A stretch of DNA of 64,000 bases. Origin: Entoloma clypeatum (Eukaryota > Basidiomycota > Agaricomycetes > Agaricales > Entolomataceae). Below, piece by piece: positions 53,020 to 63,300 of this stretch (the first letter of the stretch is position 1; the number at the start of each line of letters is the position of its first letter). Where the stretch lies: contig OY751489.1 in assembly GCA_963565915.1 (NCBI GenBank), positions 4,898,001-4,962,000 on the forward strand, given 5' to 3'. The notes under the pieces were generated by a model. It was given only the letters and a program-made list of their open reading frames with translations. It was not told the origin of the DNA and did not search any database. Made by a program: the position numbers and the translations under genes.

Positions 53020-53391
53020 ATGTTCAACACCACCGTTACCTCCACCTCCACCACCGACATCAACCCCGCCATCGCCGCCCTCATGAACGAAGCACTCTCC
53101 ATGAGAGACCAAATCCATGCTCTCAAAACTTCCCTTGCTGACCTCCTCCATCGCCAGATGCATATCCGGCTTCACTCGCTGTCCAACCTACCCGTCGCCC
53201 TGAGTCCCGGGGAAAAACAAATTCTCGGAAATTACACCAGAACCCTCGTAATCGAGAATCGACGTATTCGGCTGGCTATCAAAGGCCTAGAACTCGCCAT
53301 AGCCATCAACGAGGAGTTGATATATGATTGGAGCCTCAAGGAAAGTCCGAACTGGTCCGATCCCAGCAACAACGAGAGATGGGGACAGTGA
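53020..53391 (+). CDS. Gypsy A3 ORF3, conserved small protein after pol
   Basis: 123 codons from ATG 53020 (MFNTTVTSTSTTDINPAIAA), 134 bp after the pol stop. Strong similarity to A1 ORF3 covers EALSMRDQIHAL, LHRQMHIRLHSLS, NYTRTLVIENRR and the Trp-containing C-terminus (DWSLKESPNW versus DWGNRVDPAW). It is helical and heptad-rich, lacking a signal or membrane segment. It stays open although the pol next to it has five stops. Function unknown; a cofactor of Gag or integration is one possibility. Confidence 0.7.
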   Translation: MFNTTVTSTSTTDINPAIAALMNEALSMRDQIHALKTSLADLLHRQMHIRLHSLSNLPVALSPGEKQILGNYTRTLVIENRRIRLAIKGLELAIAINEELIYDWSLKESPNWSDPSNNERWGQ

Positions 53392-53412
53392 CTCTGTGAG
53401 GACACAGAGCTT

Positions 53413-53425
53413 GGAGAGGGGAACA
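53413..53425 (+). promoter_or_regulatory. Gypsy A3 polypurine tract
   Basis: GGAGAGGGGAACA lies directly before TGTTATGG of the 3' LTR, matching the A1 tract. Confidence 0.65.
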
Positions 53426-53827
53426 TGTTATGGACTCCACGGTATGAAGATCACGACATATCTTTTACTTATCGGCCCGACTCGGCGCCCTCTTACGAGC
53501 TTACTATGTCTAATGTCTACTTTCGCAACCTTCGATTTCCAGTCTGACTCATTACATTACTTCGTCATCCCCTTTAGTATACTTCACTCCCACGCTGACT
53601 CGCTTTCTGCAGTCAGCTTACTCACTGTACATAGCCTTCCGCAGTTGCCTTACTCATGCGCACTGCCTTCCGCAGTACTGACTCATCCGCTACCGCCTAT
53701 AGTCAGTACCTATATAAACCTCTTGTACTATAGTAGATTCCTTAGATTTAGCAATCACTTTGCTCTTTGCCTTTCCACTTTCCTGCATACTCTGCCCGAA
53801 CCTTGGAACGGTTTGTTAAGCATAACA
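53426..53827 (+). repeat. Gypsy A3 3' LTR (402-bp sub-type)
   Basis: It begins TGTTATGGACTCCACGGTAT and ends AAGCATAACA. It matches the reverse complement of the A2 5' LTR better than its own 5' partner, differing from the latter in most of the upstream U3. Confidence 0.9.
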
Positions 53828-54509
53828 ACCTGTGCCCCTCATTGCAAGGTCAGCAATAGGTGGGTGCATTGTTTTGATGTTGGATGACATGCACATCAAA
53901 CATGCCAAATAAATGTAAACAAATGTCCAAAAAACATTGCACATCTTGTTATTATGTCTACACAGGAACAAGTAAAGTCTTCTACTATATTGATTAGGTA
54001 GGATGGCATTCTATATCATTAAATATGTACTTATTTCATCAAATTGGGCCACAGAATGTGAGTTATAGAGGTGCGATGTTGATAACCAAACAATAGTAAA
54101 CAATGCAAAAAATGCATTGCACAGGCGCGTACGGCCCCTTCCTCATGGTCTAATAATAGTTTGAAGTAATAGAACTATGTATTGGATATGTATTCACCTT
54201 CTGAAACACCTTGAATAATTTTTAGAAGTCCAGATAAGATAGAAATAACCAAATGTGCAGATTTCAGAAAAAATGTTATATCTTCTTAATGAATGAACCA
54301 AATTTGAAAAATGAAAGTGCTGAGAGGTCCCCTGGATGAAGGCTGAAATACAAATTTTGGACAAAATTTTGACTTATTTTACTCATATTGACCTTATGAG
54401 GTCCTTTCATTTTATTTAAAGTATCTCAATAGGTTCACATACAATCATTCATATATTACATGTAGTTTCGAGTGGTTGTGGAAAGGAGGAAGCAAGAAAA
54501 TACTGGTTT
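53828..54509 (+). repeat. Dispersed repeat (to ~54110) and unassigned AT-rich sequence
   Basis: 53870-54110 is the inverted counterpart of 15515-15735. The remainder to 54509 shows no gene or further repeat. Confidence 0.5.
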
Positions 54510-55390
54510 TTGTGTTTGAGGGAACCCATGATGCACTGTTTATCACAATTTACAATGTGTCAATGTGCTAGAATTGAACCTGCTCAGGATGATGAAGATG
54601 AACCGGATAACAGACCCATTGCTCTAAGGAAACCAACTCGAAGGGCTGCAGGTGCTGGACCAGCTGAGTGGTGGAAAGTTCGTGAAACTACTCCAGCAAT
54701 ATCATTGGAGGAGGAGGATGAGGATAGTGATGGAGAGGCGGCTAATTTTGTTGGAGAATCTGAACCTCTGACATGGAAGGAGGCAATAGAAGGCCCCTAT
54801 GCAGAGAAGTGGCATGAGGCAGCTCAAGAAGAAATGAATGTGCATTATAGCAATGGCACTTGGGATTTGGTAGAGCTACCATCTGGAGCAAAGGCAATTG
54901 GTTCAAAATGGGTCTTTCAAATAAAAGAGAAATTCAGATGGTTCAATTGAGTGGTTCAAAGCACGCATTGTTGCCAAAGAGCTCAGCCAAAGGCCTGGAT
55001 TTGATTACTTGGAAACCTATGCATCCACACTGCAGTCAGCTACAATTCACTTGATATTGGCTATTGCAGCAATTGAAGACCTGAATTTGCAGTCTGTTGA
55101 CCTATCACATGCATTTGTACAAAGTGATATTGATACAATTGTATACATCAAGCAAGCACATTACACTGGCTTCAGCATCCACTGCTCCATTGGATGAGTT
55201 TGTTGCTGAGCTTGCAACTCGCTTCAAATTGAGGGACTTGGGACCAACCTCATTCCTGCTAGGAATTGAAATTACTCAGGACAGGACAAAGCACAAGCTG
55301 TACTTGTCGCAGCACCAGTATATTATTAACAAGCTGGCAGAGTTTGGCATGTCAGACTGTAAACCTGTTGGAACACCTATGACACGTTGA
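54510..55390 (+). pseudogene. Second Copia family, RT fragment
   Basis: The frames give LTWKEAIEGPYAEKWHEAAQ, WDLVELPSGAKAIGSKWVF, ARIVAKELSQRPGFDYLETY, LQSVDLSHAFVQSDIDTIVY and LATRFKLRDLGPTSFLLGIE, LSQHQYIINKLAEFGMSDCK. These are Ty1/Copia RT blocks, not of the same family as copies 1-3. A frameshift lies near 54938. A deletion after YIKQ removes the YVDD region. The fragment ends where Gypsy C begins. Confidence 0.8.
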
Positions 55391-55921
55391 ATTCCAATGT
55401 GTTGCTACCAAGACTGACTGGGATGAAAACTCCCTCCGACACTGCTACTACGTCGGACTTCCAGATCGGATCAAGGACATCCTCTCCCAACAACCCAAGA
55501 TCAAGTCTTTACCAGACCTACGATCCGCGGCTCATACTATTGATGCTCACTACTGGGAACGTCAACAAGAGAAATCCAGAACCAATAAACCCACTCCCAA
55601 GTCCGACAAGAAACAATCCGCTCCGAACCAATCCACTGCACAAACATCATCAACCAAACCCTCCGCTCCCGCTACCGCTTCCGCTTCCACATCCGCTCCG
55701 AAACCCGACCTCTCCAGTAAATTAGGCAAAGACGGCAAACTGACGTATCAAGAACGCAAACATTGTTTCAATAATAACCTTTGCTTATTCTGCGGTAGCG
55801 TCGGACATGCTGTCAAGGACTGTCCCAAGTCCACCTCCTCCGCTTCCAAGGCTAAAGGGAAGGCTGCCCAAGTCGGCACTCAAGCCAAGGAAAAAGGTAA
55901 GGAGATTGAGTCAAAAAAATA
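55391..55921 (+). pseudogene. Gypsy C gag 3' part (B-like)
   Basis: The frame TDWDENSLRHCYYVGLPDRI, YWERQQEKSRTNKPTPKSDK, GKDGKLTYQERKH and zinc knuckle CLFCGSVGHAVKDC corresponds to the Gypsy B Gag after its WDDG motif. The N-terminal half is absent. Stop TAG at 55920. Confidence 0.8.
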
Positions 55922-55996
55922 GGCAGTGGTCCTCATGAAGCACGGTCTGAGGACTGCGTTGACTCTCTCCGTGCCTCCGCTCCCATCCGACTCAAC

Positions 55997-57185
55997 ATGT
56001 CTGCTCTCTCTGATCCGAACTCTTTACATATCAATATCTCATCCTCTTTTTTCTCTTCACATTCTGTCCCAGCACTTATTGATTCAGGATCTACCCACTG
56101 TTTTATTGACAATAACTTTTCCTCCGCTTATGATCTTCCGACCTCCGCTATTCCACCTTTAGAATTAAAGCTTTTCAATGGTTCTTCTAACGTGTTTATC
56201 ACTCAAGTTGTAACAATACCTATATGTTTTCCTTCAGGTGAATCTTTTGAACAGGATTTTTATATTACTCTGCTCGACTCCGCTTCTTCCGTGGTTCTTG
56301 GATACAACTGGCTCACCCGCCACAATCCTATGATTGACTGGGTATTGGGCAGTATCACTTTCTGTCCACAGATGCAAAAAGAGCCATTTCCGACATCAAC
56401 ATCGACCTCCTCCCAAGGTAGGACAGCTACGCTTCCTCCTCCGGAACCTTCGATCATACCTCCGCAGATTTCACTCATTAACGCAGCCGAATTTATGAAG
56501 GCATGCAAATTGCCTGGTACACAAACCTTTCAACTTCACCTTTCGACTCCCTCTGTTTCCGCTCACTCCGCATCCGCTTCCGACACCCCCGACTTGACAA
56601 ACGTACCCGAGGAATACCACGACTATGCTGGTGTCTTCAGTAAAGGAAAAGCAGACACTCTTCCACCACACCGTCCCTACGACCTCAAGACTCCTCTGTT
56701 TGGTCCCATCTACTCCCTTTCACAAACCAACTCGATGCCCTCTGTGAATTCATTGACAAACATCTCACCATTGGATTCATCTGACCCTCTTCCTCTCCGC
56801 ACGGTGCTCCCGTCCTTTTCGTTTGCAAAAAGGATGGCTCCCTTCGTCTTTGCATCGATTTCCGTGGTCTTAACAAAATCTCAAAGAAGGACCGATATCT
56901 GCTTCCGCTCATATCCGACCTTCTCCAGACCACTGGAAAAGCCAGTGTTTATACGGCCCTCGACCTCCGACATGCCTATCACCTCGTCCGCATAGCAGAA
57001 GGAGATGAATGGAAAACCGCCTTCCACACGTGCTATGGGTCTTTTGAATGGCTTGTCATGCCATTTGGACTCACCAACTCCCCAGCCGTTTTCCAACGCT
57101 TCATGAATGACATCTTCCACGACCTGCTCAATAAGTATGTTACCATATATCTTGACGACATCCTCATCTACTCCGACTCTCCCTG
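55997..57185 (+). pseudogene. Gypsy C protease and RT 5' part (B-like)
   Basis: Protease ALIDSGSTHCFIDNNF and VVLGYNWLTRHNP, then [57 protein letters not shown] and [12 protein letters not shown], all closely parallel to Gypsy B pol. Frameshifts lie near 56690 and 56800, and there is a TGA after IGFI. The homology stops at 57185, in the RT palm. It is a remnant of a second B-clade element. Confidence 0.82.
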
Positions 57186-58368
57186 CCGAGCATACCTCAG
57201 TGGACTGTTCAGTCCGCGCAAAGCACGGAGTTCTTGACTATGCTGGCGAAGATGATGAGCCTTTCGACTCAGGAAAACGTCGAAAATGCCTCACAAAGCA
57301 CTCAATAGTTGCCAGCCGCACTCTGAAAAGAGTCGACGGAGTTGCACAAGGACGGAGTTGTGTATCTGTAGAAATCTAAGAAAAATCGAATAAAAACTGT
57401 ATTGGAAAAGACATAAGAAATGAACCTAGAAAGACTTGTTGAGGAATCAATTGAATTAGAAAAGAAAACCAGAAAATGATGAAGTCAGATGCATGAACCA
57501 CGCACTTAGCCTTGAGGACTGCATAGCGTTGCCGTTCATACAACTCGAACTTACGGCTGAGATGACCATGACCCACCAAAAAGATCAACGATGAACATAC
57601 ACACCTTGATGGTAGCGAGAAATGAATGAAGGCTATGAAATGAAACTCATACCTTGGTATCGGTTCTGGATCTTACATCGCCGGCCATGTTATAGAATAA
57701 AACTCTACATTGTGGCTACACATACGAGATATCCGTAACTACTGGTACTGCGGATAAGAAATGAACCACCTGTTATGTTACTCAGAGAGACCTGTGGAGC
57801 TTGGCAGGGTTGAGCATTTCGTTTGCAAAAGCAATATCGAGATACTCACCTTGATGACGAAAACTCTCGGAAACACATACCTGCTTGCTTGAAGAAAGGA
57901 TGTTCATGATATGAAACCGACCAACATGATCCATCGCGGGAGTACAGCTCCGGTGAGGATACTCCAACCGTACCACACTGGGAGTACTACTCTGAGTGGG
58001 ACACTCTGAAATAATATAGAGGTGATGTGCATGATGAAACAAGTCGAGAGCACCCTTGCCATGCATCAAAAACAAATGGTTGAATCAGACTGTGGAATGG
58101 CGGTAAGCGAGACATACCTTACCTGCCATAGAAACTCCACATATTGCCATGAAAATAAAATAACTGATGTCGGGACCACTGGAACTCATCGACTAGCGCC
58201 GCCGTTACCTTAGAAATTGGAAACACATTCCTACATGGTGATAAATTGTTATTGGGGTGAAAATGAAATGAACATACCTCTGACGAGCGTGGTAGCATTA
58301 CCGTCCAGTGTTGGGCCATGCCAAGCATCTTGAACTTGCAGTCGAGATAGCCTGTTAATGGAGTTGGA
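57186..58368. other. Unassigned, possibly an intron-rich gene remnant
   Basis: An open tail to 57379 ([20 protein letters not shown]) follows the Gypsy break and is not recognised. Further on, minus-strand GTATGTTCAT/GTGAGTAT-like donors recur about every 200 bases (near 57600, 57645, 57850, 58275), suggesting small exons, but no coherent protein could be built. Confidence 0.35.
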
Positions 58369-58376
58369 CCTGGAAT

Positions 58377-58861
58377 TAGTGTTTGAAAGTCCAGTCCAGT
58401 CCGGTTTTTTGCCCAAAAAATTAAGAACCTAGAACCAAGACTGGTTGAGTGGTTTCTCCGAGGTACTGGGGCCAGGGCTGGGCTGGTCGGGGACTGGTGA
58501 GCCAGTCTTTCCTTTCTCGAAGAAGTAAGCCAGGACTGGTTTGAGCTGGTTTAGGCTGGTTGTTGTCCAGTTTATTGGAGCTGTTTCGAAGTGTCATTTG
58601 TAACACATTTCAAAACATTTTATAGAAGCTTTGATGAACAAAATCTATGTGAACCTATATGAACCTGTGTGAACCTATGACCAGTTTACATTTTTTGAGT
58701 CTCAAATCAAGACTGGTGTTGAACCAGTCTTCTTTTTTTCTAAAATTTGAAGAACCTGAGACTGGTCAATCCTCAAAAATCTGAAACTTGAGACTGCAGT
58801 CCAGTCTCTCACCAGTCTTTACTCCAGTTCTAGGTCTTTGAGACTGGACTTCAAAACACTA
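58377..58861. mobile_element. hAT MITE with CCAGTC-rich ends
   Basis: The terminal inverted repeats TAGTGTTTGAAAGTCCAGTC and GACTGGACTTCAAAACACTA are flanked by the perfect 8-bp duplication CCTGGAAT (58369-58376, 58862-58869). The 485-bp element is full of CCAGTC/GACTGG repeats on both strands, and an inner palindromic GACTGGT...ACCAGTC arm is visible. No coding capacity. Confidence 0.92.
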
Positions 58862-58869
58862 CCTGGAAT

Positions 58870-59634
58870 TGACTTGGCATGACGAGACGGACTGTGAAAA
58901 ATCTAACTCAACAAGTCTATCAGTTTTGCCTGCCAAGGGAGCCATATGACTTACGTACCTCTTGAAAGCTATGCTCTGCCAATCTGACAATGCTGTAACC
59001 AAGTTCTGCCAGCTGTGACTCGGAGAGTCAATTACTTGGTCTGGGGAGGGAGGAGCATGAATTATGCACCTTCCAATGCCTAGCCCCAACTTTGTGAAAC
59101 ACCGATTGATTCGTTAAGAACTGCCGCTGCTTGGAAAAGCATGGGCATTATGAAAATTTCGTGATTTTGACCAGACAGGCACTGGTATGGTTGAAGATCG
59201 TGAAGATCTAATGACCTGAGCATGAAATGGCAGTGTCAGATGCATCAACAGAGTACAAACGGCTTACCAATCATGAGGGTCATGCCCAATGTCAACACCC
59301 CGGTCCTACTCAATGCTCTGACTGAAAATGCGAAACATCTGTGTGGGATGAGCTTGACAGCCTGCGCCGAAGTCTTCATTGGCCTGAAAGGCTTCAAATG
59401 GATGAAATGAAACATTAGCATTGGGTCGCAGGATGGACAAATAGCGAGACGAACATTACTTGCTGTGAAAATGCCATGTCACATCGCGAAAATGTAACCC
59501 TCATGTCTGAACAGAACGTGGTGTGATCCCCAAGTCGAAACAACCCCGAAAGGCTTCATGGAATGGTATGCCGGGATCATGGCGCTGAAAGCTGGGAAAT
59601 CATTATCGAATTGGAACATGCCGAATTTGACTTT
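58870..59634. other. Unassigned stretch before the young Copia
   Basis: No gene or repeat was recognised. It continues the style of 57186-58368 and may be the same disrupted locus. Confidence 0.35.
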
Positions 59635-59939
59635 TGTTGAAACTTTTCCATCACATAGATTAGATTAGATTACATCACGTGACCTTTACACATCTTCAAT
59701 TACATACTTGTTTGGTTGGTACAAACAGTAGTACGGTATATAAGACCAGGAAACTGTCAATATCAACAAGTTGTCTCTTGACTCTTAACCAGCTCCATCG
59801 CTCTTACCAGCCTCAACCGCTCTCACCAGCCTCACCCTTCCCAATCCAAGTAAGTGACTAGAATGGTTAAGTAGAGTACTTCCACTGTAGCTGTGTTGCT
59901 CAGTACATCTGTGGCTAGCGCCCAGGTGGAACTTCAACA
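59635..59939 (+). repeat. Copia copy 3, 5' LTR
   Basis: 305 bp, TGTTGAAAC...ACTTCAACA. TATATAAG lies near 59737. PBS GGTTATGGGCCC follows at 59940-59951. The matching 3' LTR is beyond the window. Confidence 0.92.
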
Positions 59940-59951
59940 GGTTATGGGCCC
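59940..59951 (+). promoter_or_regulatory. Copia primer-binding site (initiator tRNA anticodon arm)
   Basis: GGTTATGGGCCC, with no spacer after the LTR, is complementary to the initiator Met-tRNA anticodon arm, identical to copy 2. Confidence 0.75.
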
Positions 59952-60305
59952 CGGATAGCAGAGGGACTTGGGAACGCTGGCAACAGCGAGTACCTGCCCA
60001 CTCTACCCTGGTTGGCAAAGAACCGATCGAAAGATCTAGGTTCTGAGTCATACTTCTTCACACATGAACCTGGGAACGTCATTATGACAAGTACCTGTCA
60101 TGAAGCGTCCCTAAGGGGATTGACTTAGTACACATCATATGGAAACGTCGATCGTACCTCACACACTTCTGACAAAAAGGGTTTTTCCCACAACCGCTAT
60201 TCCTAAAGGGAATATGTTATGAGGAATCATTTATTTGTTTTCTCTAAAAATCAAATTCATAAAGAACATCACTGATTGGGAAAACTCCTTTTAGATTCAT
60301 TAAAC

Positions 60306-63300
60306 ATGTCTACCTCTCACTCCGCCCTCGACTCCATCGCCATCTTCGACGGCATCAACTACCCAAGTTGGGCCGAGAAAATGAAATCGTACCTTCTCCA
60401 TCAAGGAGTCTGGCACCTCGTATCCGGCGACATTGAGCGCCCCGACATCAAGGACTTTACAGTCACGGTCTCCACCCCTGCCTCTGCCACCTCGACATCT
60501 GCAACATCTGCGACTCAACCTCCGGTGGTCACTGTCACTGTCGACCAACCCACCTTTCATAAGGAAAGGAAGACCTGGATTAGAGATGATGACATGGCTC
60601 TGGGTTCCATCCGTCTCAAAGTCTCCGAAGCAATCAGGAGGCACATCAAGGACGCTGCAACCTCAAAAGAAGCCTGGACATCATTAAAGGACACGTATTC
60701 GAAGATCTCCCCTGCCACCATATTCGGCGACTTCAAGGCCGCTGCCTCCTTCAAGCTCTCAGGTCGCGACCCCGTACCGGAAATCGAGCGCCTCAGGTCA
60801 CTCTTCGCTCGCCTCAGCGACGCAAAGTTCGTCGTGCCTGATCTGATGCAGGCTATGATCCTGGCAAGCGCCATTCCTGACACCTGGTCGTCTCTCTCCA
60901 CCGCCCTCTTTCAGGTCTACAACACCGACAACTTCACATGGCAGGCAGTCACCGACAGCATCGTATCAGAGTACAGGCGCAAGTATGCAATTGGGTCTAC
61001 TCGGGCGTCCAACCAGCAGGCCCAGAAAATCTCTGGGACAAAGCGAAATGGGCAAGACCCCAAATGGGAAAAGCAAACAGCGCCGAGTACCTCGTGGAAC
61101 AATGCTGACCAGCAGCCTAACTCAACCGACCCAAGTACCGCTTCTGAAAAGAAGAAGGGAAAGGGATGCTGGCGCAACCAGAAGAAACGCGCCAACAACG
61201 CCGACAACAACTCCGACCACGCTGAGGAGATGGTCGAATTCATTGCACCAGCTATTGAGCAAACCCCTCATCGTCCTGCTCCTTGCCCTCTCCCTCCTCA
61301 TCATGCACCTGCCTTCACCACTATAACGGGCCGCGGGAAAACTACGAGTACCGCACAGCCTGAGTCGGAGAAAATGCAGTCACTCCTGCAACACATGAAC
61401 CCGCCTCCTTCTCAGTACACCAGGCTTCCCTCTGGAAAGCCGTCTGTGTGGAAAAAGAACGAGAGGGTGCGAAGACTCGCCCGAGAAATCGGTGCTCAAC
61501 CCTCTGGGTCAAACCTCCGTATCTTAGATACCATCATTCCTGACATCGACAAAAGGCCGGCTAAACAGCGTCGTGTAGCCCCGTTGATAGAAGAATCACT
61601 AAAAATGATGGACATCGACCAGGAACGGATGGGGCCGGATGTGTTTGAAGACGAGATTGAACTTGACGGTTCATCAGAACATTTTCTCAAACCTTACCAA
61701 TTGCGGAATGCTAATAATACCTCTCAACAGACGTATGATATATTAGCCAGTACCAGTACAGAGTGCATAGATCACATTAGCAGTGATCTACATAGAAAAT
61801 ATATTAAACATTTCGCCCTTTGTACACATTGTAAGGAGAAAGAACGCGCACAATGGATATTAGATTCCGGTGCTTCTCTACACTTTACGCATGAGTTCAA
61901 AGACTTCGCATGCTACAGACCTCTTACGGTCAAGCAATTCGTTCAAACTGCTGCTAAAGGAAAGAAACTGGAAATACTCGGAGTTGGGGCCGTTCCAGTA
62001 TGGCACATCCTAAATGGGGAAATCAAAACCCATCTTCTCAGACTGGTATTCTACATCCCGGACATGGACACACGCCTATTGTCCTTGGGCGTCTTTCTTA
62101 ACCATGGTTACAAAGTAGATGGGACTCGTGGAGAAATCAACATCTCCAAAGGGCTGAACAAAATCCAGTTTTCGCCCCACATCCTTGGACAAACCATTTA
62201 CTGGTTAGACACTGAAATACGCTACAATCAGATCCATGCGATCTCGAGTGAGATTACTGTCGAAACATGGCACAAGCGTCTTGGTCACCCAAATGATCAA
62301 GCACTTCGAAAGATTCCCACTAGTACCAAAGGGGTACCTGAGACACTAGTACGTGAGAAATCACAGGAAAGTTGTACAGGTTGCCTCAAAGGGAAAATGC
62401 CGAATCAATCATACCCCAATTCGATGACAAGAGCAACCGAAACCTTCGATCTTATCCATTCCGATCTTAAACAGATATCCACGGCATCTTACCATAAATA
62501 CAAATATTTCCTTACATTTTTGGACGACTTCTCATCCCACGTCTGGGTCGTCTTGCTTAGAAAGAAGTCCGATGCCATCACGGCACTAAGACAATTTCTT
62601 GCGATGATCCAGAATCAATTCGCTGCTACCCCTAAAAAGTGGCGAGTTGATGGAGGTGGAGAGTTCGACGAATACAAGGATGTACTTGCCGATCATGGAA
62701 TTCTGATTGACATCACGCTCCCATATCAGCATCAGCAGAATGGTAGAGCAGAAAGGATCAATCAAACTCTATGGGAAAAATCTCAGGCCTTGCGCTTCGA
62801 CGCGTGTCTACCACCTATGTGGTGGGAATTCTGTTTGGAACATGCAGCGTTCCTCTACAACAGAACCCCCATGCAGCGTCTTGAATGGAAAACCCCTTAC
62901 TTCAGGGTGACTAATGAGATCCCTGACATGTCAAGTGTCAGAGTCTTCAGATGCCAGGCATATGTATATATCCCAAAAGAGAAATGGAAAAACTCCCTGG
63001 AATCCAGATCACGATTGATGATTTATCTCGGATCGAAACCAGGAGTCAAAGGATACCGTTTTATGGATCCTGAGACTAATACGATTTTCATGGGTGGGAA
63101 AGCGATCTTTGATGAGAGCAAGTACCCTATCGACCCCTTGCCAGAAAACCATCCAGAAATGGAAAACCCAGAACCGGCTGATGAGTTTGAGGACCTCATC
63201 CCCGGAAATGATGACAATGACAGTCACAACGAAACACCTCACAACCCTGTTCCTACTGGACAGGATCACCCTGAATCAGACGATGATTTGCCGCGTAGCG

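Larger units (their letters stand above)
47273..53827 (+). mobile_element. Gypsy A3, full-length but recombinant
   Basis: Order: 5' LTR, PBS, leader, gag, pol, ORF3, polypurine tract, 3' LTR. The 5' LTR is the 370-bp A1-like type and the 3' LTR the 402-bp A2-like type. The flanking five bases differ (CTATC left, ACCTG right). The copy therefore appears to be a recombinant of two elements rather than a single insertion. Gag is intact and pol carries five CGA to TGA stops plus small indels. Confidence 0.9.

Noticed and set aside
57186..59634. A multi-exon minus-strand gene built from recurring GTATG donors
   Set aside because: No set of exons gave a coherent protein or recognisable motif, and the MITE interrupts the region. 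It is left unassigned.
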